Shown: positions 33,909 through 42,346 of the stretch, piece by piece
How positions within the stretch are numbered: position 1 is the first letter of the stretch
How the letters are laid out: every line of letters starts with the position of its first letter
NCBI GenBank assembly: GCA_016186905.1
Contig: JACPKS010000102.1
Coordinates: forward strand, 1-52,918
Length of the DNA stretch: 52,918 nucleotides
Direction of reading: 5' to 3'
DNA from: Deltaproteobacteria bacterium
GTDB taxonomy: Bacteria > Bdellovibrionota > UBA1018 > UBA923
Notes under the pieces: generated by a model
What the model saw: only the letters and a program-made list of their open reading frames with translations
Database searches by the model: none
Told to the model about the DNA's origin: nothing
Program-made: the position numbers and the translations under genes

Positions 33909-35051
33909 CTACCGCCTTAGGCTAAGTGCGGCGAAGTCGACTCTGACAAACCCGCAATAACTCGCTGCCGTCGCAGTGCGAATGCGCGCGATGATAAATT
34001 TTTGGCTGTTTGCCGGGAAAACAAATTCAGATGGATTCGGCACTGAAGCGCCATAAAACTGCGGTTGAAGAGAAGCCTGCAGCGGCTGAAAGCCACCCAC
34101 CCAAAGCCCTGTAGATTGCTTCCAGACCTCCATCGCGGCAACGGAGGGAACGACGGATCCGGATGGCCCGCAGCTACCACTTGTCTTGCCGGCGGCGGCA
34201 GAAAACACCACCTCCATCGACGAAAAATTACTCATCGTGAGATTCGTCACATTGTATCGAAACTCCAACGCCGGGTAATAAGTATTGTCGTAAGCTCTTG
34301 CCTCGAAATAGGTTCCGTCCGGATTGAGAATATCGGCGTAGTTCTGCTGTGGAAGTGGCGTGTAGGATGGGCTCGGTGATGCGGTCGGTGTTGGCGAAGG
34401 GGCTGACGTGGAAATATCCACAATCGACGCGTCTTTATAATACACCTCATGCGGCGGATTGATCCCCGCCCTCAACCAAAGATCATTCTTGCACGCCACC
34501 GACGGCGGCTTTCCGGACTGAAAAAACGTTTGCACGGTGACTTGCGTGTTCTCGTGGATCTCGACGTCTTTGCCGCCGAGATAATATCCGAACTGGTCCG
34601 TGGCGATATCGTTGCTGCCCCCGCATTCCTGCGTCGGGGGAAACACTCCGTACACGTCCACACGGCGGTCTTTGCCGGGGATGACGTTCAGCTCGATCGT
34701 CTTCCCGCGCGCAACGGGATCGGAAACAATCCCCACTCCCCTGCCATTCATATTGTCGCCAAGGATCGTGCACTCGTTCCCGATTCTGTTGTTCGATACG
34801 ATGCCCGGCCCGGTGACATTCACCGCGAAGCAACTGAAATCAGCGGCTGAGCCCGGCGTGGTAATCGTCATGATATCCTGCATGACCGAGTAATACCTCG
34901 GCGCGTTCGGATCGTCTTCGATCTTGATGCTGAACGTGCCGCCGTTTTTCGCGGGATGGTCCATCGAACAGCCCACACCCGCGGCCAGAACCGCGACCGC
35001 CAAAGTCAGGGCCGCACAAACAGCGTTTTTCAAAACCTCGCGTGTTTTCAT
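33909..35051 (-). CDS. Exported lipoprotein of unknown function
   Basis: 380 residues from ATG 35051, with GGAG five bases upstream; GTG 35057 is an alternative that overlaps the previous stop. A lipoprotein signal ends LAAGVGCSMD. The mature part is rich in beta strands and Asn/Thr, with cysteines at SCFAV, NECTI, QECGG and VACKN. A Pro/Thr/Ser linker (SAPSPTPTASPSPS) separates two domains. No family recognised. It follows the FecR-like gene by 2 bases, so they are likely an operon. Its stop codon abuts, in frame, the truncated pepP coding sequence. Confidence 0.65.
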   Translation of the reverse strand: MKTREVLKNAVCAALTLAVAVLAAGVGCSMDHPAKNGGTFSIKIEDDPNAPRYYSVMQDIMTITTPGSAADFSCFAVNVTGPGIVSNNRIGNECTILGDNMNGRGVGIVSDPVARGKTIELNVIPGKDRRVDVYGVFPPTQECGGSNDIATDQFGYYLGGKDVEIHENTQVTVQTFFQSGKPPSVACKNDLWLRAGINPPHEVYYKDASIVDISTSAPSPTPTASPSPSYTPLPQQNYADILNPDGTYFEARAYDNTYYPALEFRYNVTNLTMSNFSSMEVVFSAAAGKTSGSCGPSGSVVPSVAAMEVWKQSTGLWVGGFQPLQASLQPQFYGASVPNPSEFVFPANSQKFIIARIRTATAASYCGFVRVDFAALSLRR

Positions 35052-35053
35052 GC

Positions 35054-36007
35054 TCACTCCACCTTCACCGATAGATGCACGAGCCCTCCGGGAATGATAT
35101 TGACCGGCGGAACTTGCATCGGGCCCCTCTGAAATTCCTGCGGCGGCGCGCGCCGGATGACGTCGCCTTCCTGCTTCACGTTCTGCTCCTTCATCGCGCC
35201 CGAAACGATCGCCCCCACCGCATTCATCGCGAGTAGCCCTGGTCCGCCTGGGCCTGCCGCGCCTTGTGGCCCGGCCTGGATCGTCACCGCCGCCACGAAC
35301 GTGCGATCTTCGGATTTCGCTCCCTGAACGATGGACTGCATCTGATCTCCGCTGACCCTGGTCACCTGAAGCTCAGCCACGGGCGCGCCACCGGCCGGAG
35401 GCTGAGCTCCTGGCGCGGGACCCAGCGGTGCCACGACCATGTCCCCGGGCTTCAAAACGATCGGCGGGCCACCCGCAAGAAGCGCCACCTGAACCAGCCC
35501 CGAAACCACGACGATCGACGGCGGTGAAAACCCTCCGGCCTCACCCGCAGCCGCGTCGATCTTCGGCGCATCCACGACGAACTCGGTTCCCCGAACACCC
35601 ATGACCGCGCCGCCCGCTCTGTATTCGACCTTGCCCTGCGGCCCGACTTTTTTCGTGATGAGCGAACGGATTTTCCCGTACAAGAGCGAGAACGTGCCGG
35701 TGCGGTCCTCGCCGGCTTTGAGCGCGTAGTCGCTCACCTTGAAGGAGCTGTTGGAGCCGACGTCGATCATCGACTGGTCAGAGAAAAGCACTTTGGCGGA
35801 TGCGCCCGACGCGGTCTGAATCGTATCGTCATTGGCGATGGCGTCGCCGGGTTTCGTGATCCGGCCCTTGTCGCCCGGCTTGGACGAAATAATTCGCACC
35901 TCGCCGTTGACGACCGCGATTTTTCCGGCGGAATCGCCGGCGTAAGCCTGGGCGCACATCCCCAAAATAAGGAACAGAATGATTTGAATCCGCGCCATGA
36001 TGAACAT
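35054..36007 (-). CDS. Exported FecR-domain protein
   Basis: 317 residues with a signal peptide (IQIILFLILGMCAQAYAG). A FecR domain spans about residues 28-150: VNGEVRII, GDAIANDDTIQTASGASAKVLFSDQSMIDVGSNSSF, SLLYGKIRSLI and VMGVRGTEFVVDA. Unlike FecR of iron uptake, no cytoplasmic anti-sigma segment or membrane helix is present, so it is probably a periplasmic or surface ligand-binding protein. The C-terminal part is Gly/Pro-rich. ATG 36007 lies only 14 bases from the divergent barrel gene's ATG; ATG 35998 is an alternative start. Confidence 0.8.
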   Translation of the reverse strand: MFIMARIQIILFLILGMCAQAYAGDSAGKIAVVNGEVRIISSKPGDKGRITKPGDAIANDDTIQTASGASAKVLFSDQSMIDVGSNSSFKVSDYALKAGEDRTGTFSLLYGKIRSLITKKVGPQGKVEYRAGGAVMGVRGTEFVVDAPKIDAAAGEAGGFSPPSIVVVSGLVQVALLAGGPPIVLKPGDMVVAPLGPAPGAQPPAGGAPVAELQVTRVSGDQMQSIVQGAKSEDRTFVAAVTIQAGPQGAAGPGGPGLLAMNAVGAIVSGAMKEQNVKQEGDVIRRAPPQEFQRGPMQVPPVNIIPGGLVHLSVKVE

Positions 36008-36021
36008 AGACTAGTTTTCAA

Positions 36022-37644
36022 ATGCGAATTGGGCAATACCTATCACGCTGTCGGCCTCACGCCGCGGCAGCGCTTCTGGCGCTGTGGTTCGCGCTGGAGG
36101 CCGCGCCGCATGCGGGGGCGCAGCTTTTGACCCCCGGCGAGCTCGAAGTCCTGCAATCCGAAGCCCTGCTTCAATATCACTCCCAGAAATACGACGAGGG
36201 TCAGGCGACGATCCGAAAGATTTATTCGAACACCGAACCCGGTTCCGATCAGCAGGTCGCGGCCCTTGAGCTTCTGGCGCTGATCCACCGCCAGAAAAAG
36301 GAAGACCCGCAGGCCGCCGGCGTCTATCGCAAGCTGCTCGCGACCGCGCCCCTCTCGAAGCGCCCCGCGTACCATTTCGAGCTTGGGATGATTCGCCTGC
36401 AGCAGAAAAACCGCGGCGAAGCGCGCCAGAATTTCAGCGCGGCCGTCGACGGAAACTTCAATCCGGGCACGAGCCGTTTTTTTCTGGGCTTGCTCGACTT
36501 CGAAGACGCGAACCCCCGCCGCGCGCTCCATGACTTCTCGACCGCGAGCGCGTGGCCGGACGCCGAGGCGATCATGACCGCGGTCCGCTATTATCTCGCC
36601 AACTCCTATCTTCAGCTCGGACGAACCGAAGCCGCCGTCCGCAACTACAAAGAAGCCCTGCGCTCCGCCGGCGCGGGAGCCGATGCCGGAGCGCCCGATC
36701 CCATCGCCGAAAGCGCCACGAAGGGGGCCGCGAAGGCGCTGGGCGATCTCGACAAATCCCAGCCCTTCTCGTCGGTTTCGCTGCTCGCGCAGTGGGATTC
36801 CAACGTGCAGAGTTACCCGATCGACGTCACCAACTCGCTCGGCGTTTCGAACCAGCGCTCGCTCAAGGCGGTCTTAAGCGGAAGCGTCGCTTACTCGACT
36901 TCGCCTACGCGCGACTGGCAGTTCACGCCGCTGTATTCTTTCTACGGAAACTACAACTTCAACTCGGCCACGCGCGACTTCGACTTTCTCTCGCACACGC
37001 TGGGCGCGTACGTGTTTCGCAAACCTTACCTGCGCTTTGCGAAGGGCTTTAAAGCGCAGTCGACCTTTTCGATGAAGAACACGCCCGACGCCGATCGTCC
37101 GGGAGGCACGCGCTACACGAAATACAGCCTCACGCACGACATCGGGCCGGTCGTGAAGTATGAGCTGACACCGCGCTCGTTTCTCACCGGAGAGCTCTAC
37201 TGGCGTCCGAAAAAATATTACGCGGATACCGATACGGGCACCTCGCAACGCAGCGGCCAGGGCCTGCTCGCGAAGGCGACCGTGGATTTCATCTCGGCGT
37301 ACGCGCTTTGGAATCCGACGGGTTATTTCAGCTTCGAGTGGGATGCGACCAACGGGCAGGATTACGACATGACCGCGTTCGGCATGGGCCTTTCGAACAC
37401 GATGCAACTCACGAAAAAAGTGGCGCTGCGCGAATATCTGGATACGACGTTCACGGGCTATAACAACACCGCTCCGACGCGCAACGACCGGTATTATTCC
37501 GCGCGCGTGGCGCTCACGAACACGGTGAACGCGAGTTGGAGCTGGCTCGTGGACGCGTCGTATACTTTGAACGACTCTTCGGTGCCGACGAGCTTCGAGT
37601 ACAAGCGCGTCACCGGCTCGCTCGGCGCGACGTACGGGTTTTGA
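36022..37644 (+). CDS. TPR-repeat outer-membrane beta-barrel protein
   Basis: 540 residues. The signal peptide ends APHAGAQ. Residues 45-240 are TPR-like helices (ALLQYHSQKYDEGQATIRKIY, AYHFELGMIRLQQKNRGEARQNF, RYYLANSYLQLGRTEAAVRNYK). Residues 250-540 alternate as barrel strands rich in aromatic residues (PLYSFYGNYNF...FEWDATNGQDY) and end SLGATYGF with a terminal Phe. TPR-plus-barrel proteins act in outer-membrane secretion or surface protein delivery. The FecR gene 14 bases away, divergent, is the natural partner. Specific cargo unknown. Confidence 0.78.
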   Translation: MRIGQYLSRCRPHAAAALLALWFALEAAPHAGAQLLTPGELEVLQSEALLQYHSQKYDEGQATIRKIYSNTEPGSDQQVAALELLALIHRQKKEDPQAAGVYRKLLATAPLSKRPAYHFELGMIRLQQKNRGEARQNFSAAVDGNFNPGTSRFFLGLLDFEDANPRRALHDFSTASAWPDAEAIMTAVRYYLANSYLQLGRTEAAVRNYKEALRSAGAGADAGAPDPIAESATKGAAKALGDLDKSQPFSSVSLLAQWDSNVQSYPIDVTNSLGVSNQRSLKAVLSGSVAYSTSPTRDWQFTPLYSFYGNYNFNSATRDFDFLSHTLGAYVFRKPYLRFAKGFKAQSTFSMKNTPDADRPGGTRYTKYSLTHDIGPVVKYELTPRSFLTGELYWRPKKYYADTDTGTSQRSGQGLLAKATVDFISAYALWNPTGYFSFEWDATNGQDYDMTAFGMGLSNTMQLTKKVALREYLDTTFTGYNNTAPTRNDRYYSARVALTNTVNASWSWLVDASYTLNDSSVPTSFEYKRVTGSLGATYGF

Positions 37645-37648
37645 GTTT

Positions 37649-38560
37649 GTGACACGCTTCAAGCCCTGCTGCGACGTTTTGTGGATCGGAAGCTACCCGT
37701 TCACCGATCCCCGCAGAGCGTGCCGCGCCGCACTTTCCGAAACGAACGTACTGCCGCACTGGCCGCAGCTCCCAAAGCGTTCTCCCCGCGAGCGCATGGT
37801 CGAGCAAACGGCCGCCGCGATGAAAACCAAAGACGGCGCGTTTGCGCGCGGCACGGCCTCGGCGTGGAACATGATCTTTCGCGAGCTGGAGCGGCGAAGA
37901 AAAGACGCGGTCTTCTTCAAGTCGCAGATCGCGGGACCGCTCGCCTTGTTCGGCGGCCGTCACGCCGATGCCGATGCCGACGCCAAAGCCGAGCCCGGCA
38001 TGACGGATTGGAACCGGCACGCGCGCTCTCAGATCCGTCAGATCCGCAAACACGGCTATCGGCCGATTCTCATGCTCGACGAACCGACACTCCCCTCTCA
38101 CGCGAGGAACGGGCTCGGCGATCTCACTACGGCGGTAAGGCAGGTTCAGGAAGAAGGGGCGCTAGCCGGCGTGCACTGCTGCAACCGGATCTCGCCGCAA
38201 ATTCTCGCTGAAACCGGCGCCGACATCATCCATTTCGACGCCATCCACTATCCAAGCCTTCTTATTCCCTCGAAAAAACCCCTTCAGGATTTCCTGCGCG
38301 GCGGCGGCGTCATCGCCTGGGGAATCGTGCCGACCGCCGAGCCGGTCGAGGCGCAGCAGCTGGCCCGCATTGAAAAAGGTTTTTTGAGCGTTATCCAGTC
38401 GATGGAGGGGCTGGGGCTGCCCGTCTCGAAAATCCTCTCCCAGAGCATGATCGCGCCGGTTTGCGGCACCGGTCTGCTTAAACCCGCGGAAGCCCTCAAA
38501 ATCCTGCGCGCCACATCCGATATTTCCAAGCGCATCAAATCGCGCTACAAGCTTAATTGA
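37649..38560 (+). CDS. MetE C-terminal-like (core-MetE/UROD-fold) methyltransferase
   Basis: 303 residues from GTG 37649. The N-terminal block IGSYPFTDPRRA...PHWPQLPKRSPRERMVEQ and the zinc ligands H176 and C178 (GVHCCNRIS) and C272 (IAPVCGTGLL) match the catalytic half of cobalamin-independent methionine synthase. The N-terminal folate domain is absent, as in folate-independent core-MetE proteins. An odd Ala-Asp run (HADADADAKAE) lies at residues 105-115. Its TGA stop overlaps the metH ATG (TGATG at 38558-38562), implying a linked role in methionine synthesis. The methyl donor cannot be inferred. Confidence 0.75.
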   Translation: MTRFKPCCDVLWIGSYPFTDPRRACRAALSETNVLPHWPQLPKRSPRERMVEQTAAAMKTKDGAFARGTASAWNMIFRELERRRKDAVFFKSQIAGPLALFGGRHADADADAKAEPGMTDWNRHARSQIRQIRKHGYRPILMLDEPTLPSHARNGLGDLTTAVRQVQEEGALAGVHCCNRISPQILAETGADIIHFDAIHYPSLLIPSKKPLQDFLRGGGVIAWGIVPTAEPVEAQQLARIEKGFLSVIQSMEGLGLPVSKILSQSMIAPVCGTGLLKPAEALKILRATSDISKRIKSRYKLN

Positions 38561-41500
38561 TGGCAAGCAACGTCCGCCAAGCCCGCATTCAAGCGCTCCT
38601 CGGGGCGCTCGGCTCCCGTGTGCTCGTCCTCGACGGCGCGATGGGCACGGCGATTCAAGACAAGAACCTGCAAGCCTCCGACTTCGGCGGCCCCGACCTC
38701 GAAGGCTGCAACGAAGTCCTGGTGCTCACCCGGCCAGAGCTGATCCGCGGGATCCACGAAGCCTACCTCGAAGCGGGCTGCGACATCGTCGAAACCAACA
38801 CCTTCGGCGCGACACCGCTCGTGCTCGACGAGTACGGGCTGGGCGCAAGCGCGCACGAAATCAACGTGGCGGCCGCGCGGCTTGCGCGCGAAGCCGCCGA
38901 CCGGTACTCGACACCCCAGAAGCCGCGCTTTGTCGCGGGCGCGATCGGCCCGACGACGAAAGCCATCTCGGTCACCGGGGGCGCGACGTTTGAATCGCTG
39001 CAAGAGCATTTCCACGTTCAAGCCAAAGCCCTCTTTGAAGGCGGCGTCGATTACCTGCTCCTTGAAACCTGCCAGGACACGCGAAACGTCAAAGCAGCAC
39101 TTCTCGCCATCGACCGGCTTTTCGAGGAAAAAGGCGAAAAAATTCCAGTCGCGGTTTCGGGAACGATCGAACCGATGGGGACGATGCTCGCCGGCCAGTC
39201 GGCCGAGGCGTTGATGGCCTCGCTCGCAAACCGCGACCTTCTCTATCTGGGATTGAACTGCGCGACCGGCCCCGAATTCATGACCGATCACATCCGCTCG
39301 CTTGCGCGCGTTTCGCCGTTCCGGATCGGCTGCGTGCCGAACGCGGGCTTGCCCGACGAGCACGGCCACTACCTCGAAACGCCCGAGATGGTGAGCGCGG
39401 TCGCCGGCAGATTTTTGGAAAGCGGATGGCTCAACGTCATCGGAGGTTGCTGCGGCACGCACGCGGGCCACGTCGCGGCGCTCGCGCGCGCGGCAGCGCT
39501 TGCAAAGCCGCGCGTGACGCCCAAGGAACGCCGCGCGTGGCTCTCGGGCGTCGATTTTCTCGAGGTCACCGACGAGCTGCGCCCGGTGATCATCGGCGAG
39601 CGCACGAACGTCATCGGAAGCCGCAGGTTCAAGCGCCTCATCTGCGAGGAGGATTTCGAGCAGGCCTCCGAGATCGCGCGCGCGCAGATCAAGAACGGCG
39701 CGCAGATCATCGACGTCTGCCTTGCCAATCCCGATCGCGACGAGCTGGCCGACATGCGCCGCTTTCTCGAGATCGCGGTCAAAAAAGCGCGCGTGCCGCT
39801 CATGATCGATTCCACCGACGAAAAGGTCATCGCGGCAGCACTCACCTACTGCCAGGGAAAGGCGCTGATCAACTCGATCAATCTCGAGAACGGCGAGGAA
39901 CGGTTTGAAAAAGTGATACCGCTCGCGAAACGGTTCGGCGCCGCGCTCGTGGTCGGCACGATCGACGACGATCCCACGCAGGGCATGGCCGTCACCCGCG
40001 CGCGAAAACTTTCGGTAGCCGAGCGCTCGTACAAGCTGCTCACCGAAAAATACGGCGTGGTACCCGAAGACATCTACTGGGATCCTCTGGTTTTCCCCTG
40101 CGCCACCGGCGACGCGCAGTACGTGGGGTCGGCCGTCGAGACGATCGAGGGCATCCGGCTCATCAAGCAGCGGTTTCCGCGCACGAAAACGCTCCTTGGA
40201 ATTTCCAACGTGAGCTTCGGCCTTCCCGACGCGGGCCGCGAGGTTCTCAATTCCGTATTTCTCTATCATTGCGTGCAGGCCGGCCTCGATCTCGCGATCG
40301 TGAACTCCGAAAAACTCGTGCGCTACTCGAGCATTTCCGAAGAGGAGCGCAAGCTCGCCGAAGACCTTTTGCGCAACCGCGGCGCCGGCTCGGGGCACGA
40401 CCCGATCGCGGCGTTCGCCGCGCATTTTCGCGGGCGCAAGGCAGGCCCGCCCAAGGTCGATCGCTCGCGCGTTCCGCTCGACGAACGCCTCGCCTCCTGC
40501 GTGGTCGAAGGCTCGCGCGACGGACTCATCGAAGACTTGAACGAAGCGCTGAAAGAGCGCCGGCCGCTTGACATCATCAATGGCCCTCTCATGAAAGGGA
40601 TGGACCAGGTGGGTCGCCTCTTCAACCAGAACAAGCTCATCGTCGCCGAAGTGCTGCAGTCGGCCGAGGTCATGAAGGCCGCCGTGGCCCATCTGGAGCC
40701 GTTCATGGAGCGAACCGACTCGGCCTTGCGGGGAAAAGTAATCCTTGCCACCGTCAAAGGCGACGTGCACGACATCGGAAAGAACCTCGTCGACATCATC
40801 CTCACGAATAACGGGTTCCGCGTCATCAATCTCGGGATCAAGATTCCGCCGGAACAGCTGATCCAGGCCGTGCGCGAGCACCGGCCCGACATCATCGGAC
40901 TCTCGGGGCTGCTCGTGAAGTCGGCGCAGCAGATGGCCGCGACGGCCGAGGATCTCGCGCGCGCCGGAGTCGCGACGCCGGTTTTAGTCGGAGGCGCGGC
41001 GCTTTCGGCGAACTTCACCGGCCGCCACATCGCGCGCGCCTACGCGACAGGCACCGTGGCCTACGCCCGCGACGCGATGAACGGGCTTGAGCTCGCGAGA
41101 ATGATCGTCGAGCCGGCGAAATTCGAACTTCTCAAGGCGGATCTTGCGCGCACTCGCGCCGAAGCGCTGGCGAAGCAGGCTCAGGCGCCCGACCAGGCAA
41201 AGGAATTGGCGGCAACTCTCTCCTCGCGTCGCGCGGCGAGCGTGTCACCCGTCGAAAATCCGCCGCAGCCTCCGAACTACGAGCGCCACATCATACGCAA
41301 CCAGCCGATCGAGCAGATTTGGCGCTTCATCAATCCCCTCATGCTTTACGGGCGGCACCTCGGAATCAAAGGCGGCGAGGTTCGCCTTCTCGAAAAATCC
41401 TCGCGGAAGGCCGATCCGAAATCGCTCGCGATCTGGACGGCCGTGCAGGAGCTCAAAGAACGCTATCGCGCCGACGAGGTGATGAAACCGGTCGCGGTCT

Positions 41501-42117
41501 TCCGGTTTTTTCGCGCCGCCGGCGAAGGAAACCGGCTCGTATTGTTCAATGATTCCTCGAATCCGATCGGGGTATTCGATTTCCCGCGCCAGCCGCGGGA
41601 AAACGGCCTGTGTCTTGCCGACTACGTCGGTCCTCTCAGTACCGTCTCGAACGGCCGCGGAAAATCACCCGACAACATCGCCCTTTTCGTCGTGAGCGTG
41701 GGACACGGCGTGAGGGAACTTGCCACGCAGCTCAAAAACGATGGTGAGTATTTGAGCTCGCACATCCTGCAGGCGCTCGCGATCGAATCGGCGGAAGCGT
41801 ACGCCGAGCTCCTGCACGCGCAGCTTCGCACGATGTGGGGCTTTCCGGATCCGACCGAAATGACGATGATGGAAAGGTTTCAGGCGAAGTATCGCGGCAA
41901 ACGCTATTCGTTCGGCTACCCCGCGTGCCCGCGGCTCGACGACCAGGCTTTGCTTTTCCGGCTGCTTCAACCCGAAGAGATCGGCGTGCAGCTCACTGAA
42001 GGGTTCATGATGGATCCCGAGGCCAGCGTCTCGGCACTCGTCTTTCACCATCCCATTGCTAAGTACTTCTCGGTCGGGCCGGGTGCGGCCGAAGGAATCG
42101 AAGAAGCGCTTCGCTGA
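38560..42117 (+). CDS. metH: Cobalamin-dependent methionine synthase
   Basis: 1185 residues with all four MetH modules. Residues 1-330: homocysteine domain with zinc cysteines in GLNCATG and IGGCCGTHAGHV. Residues 345-640: pterin domain (VIIGERTNVIGSRRFK, MIDSTDEKVI). Residues 650-880: cap and B12-binding domain with DVHDIGKNLVDIIL, whose His is the lower cobalt ligand. Residues 900-1185: SAM-dependent reactivation domain (KRYSFGYPACPRLDDQ). It transfers methyl from methyltetrahydrofolate to homocysteine. ATG 38560 overlaps the previous stop. No B12 riboswitch is visible, consistent with expression from the upstream gene. Confidence 0.97.
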   Translation: MASNVRQARIQALLGALGSRVLVLDGAMGTAIQDKNLQASDFGGPDLEGCNEVLVLTRPELIRGIHEAYLEAGCDIVETNTFGATPLVLDEYGLGASAHEINVAAARLAREAADRYSTPQKPRFVAGAIGPTTKAISVTGGATFESLQEHFHVQAKALFEGGVDYLLLETCQDTRNVKAALLAIDRLFEEKGEKIPVAVSGTIEPMGTMLAGQSAEALMASLANRDLLYLGLNCATGPEFMTDHIRSLARVSPFRIGCVPNAGLPDEHGHYLETPEMVSAVAGRFLESGWLNVIGGCCGTHAGHVAALARAAALAKPRVTPKERRAWLSGVDFLEVTDELRPVIIGERTNVIGSRRFKRLICEEDFEQASEIARAQIKNGAQIIDVCLANPDRDELADMRRFLEIAVKKARVPLMIDSTDEKVIAAALTYCQGKALINSINLENGEERFEKVIPLAKRFGAALVVGTIDDDPTQGMAVTRARKLSVAERSYKLLTEKYGVVPEDIYWDPLVFPCATGDAQYVGSAVETIEGIRLIKQRFPRTKTLLGISNVSFGLPDAGREVLNSVFLYHCVQAGLDLAIVNSEKLVRYSSISEEERKLAEDLLRNRGAGSGHDPIAAFAAHFRGRKAGPPKVDRSRVPLDERLASCVVEGSRDGLIEDLNEALKERRPLDIINGPLMKGMDQVGRLFNQNKLIVAEVLQSAEVMKAAVAHLEPFMERTDSALRGKVILATVKGDVHDIGKNLVDIILTNNGFRVINLGIKIPPEQLIQAVREHRPDIIGLSGLLVKSAQQMAATAEDLARAGVATPVLVGGAALSANFTGRHIARAYATGTVAYARDAMNGLELARMIVEPAKFELLKADLARTRAEALAKQAQAPDQAKELAATLSSRRAASVSPVENPPQPPNYERHIIRNQPIEQIWRFINPLMLYGRHLGIKGGEVRLLEKSSRKADPKSLAIWTAVQELKERYRADEVMKPVAVFRFFRAAGEGNRLVLFNDSSNPIGVFDFPRQPRENGLCLADYVGPLSTVSNGRGKSPDNIALFVVSVGHGVRELATQLKNDGEYLSSHILQALAIESAEAYAELLHAQLRTMWGFPDPTEMTMMERFQAKYRGKRYSFGYPACPRLDDQALLFRLLQPEEIGVQLTEGFMMDPEASVSALVFHHPIAKYFSVGPGAAEGIEEALR

Positions 42118-42121
42118 AGCG

Positions 42122-42346
42122 TCACCTCTTATTGAAAAGCACGCGCCAGACCGCGATTTTTTCCATCACCGCGGGAACGCCTGCCGGCGAGACGCTGATT
42201 TTCAGATTCGCGGCCCAAAACATCGCCGCCGCGCCCACCACGATCAGAATCCAAATCGCCACCGACATGCGCTTCATCTTCACGTCCAAATCACCCTGGA
42301 CGAAATATTCGAGCACTCGTTCGAAGCGCCGCTGAACAGATCTCAT
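42122..42346 (-). CDS. Small membrane protein next to the ABC exporter
   Basis: 74 residues with a basic N-terminus (RSVQRRFERVLEYF) and one strong hydrophobic helix (SVAIWILIVVGAAAMFWAA). Its ATG overlaps the ABC exporter's stop (42343-42346), so it is translationally coupled and probably a partner or accessory subunit. No family recognised. It ends 4 bases from the convergent metH stop. Confidence 0.6.
   Translation of the reverse strand: MRSVQRRFERVLEYFVQGDLDVKMKRMSVAIWILIVVGAAAMFWAANLKISVSPAGVPAVMEKIAVWRVLFNKR

Noticed and set aside
37969..38001. GCCGAT/GCCGAC repeat as a microsatellite of interest.
   Set aside because: Only a few copies, in frame within the MetE-like gene, encoding a short Ala-Asp run; probably an ordinary loop expansion.
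38545..40881. Very long open frame (778 codons) on the minus strand, antisense to metH.
   Set aside because: metH on the + strand is certain. High-G+C coding DNA commonly leaves long open antisense frames; the translation is rich in Arg, His, Asp and Val with no recognisable domain.
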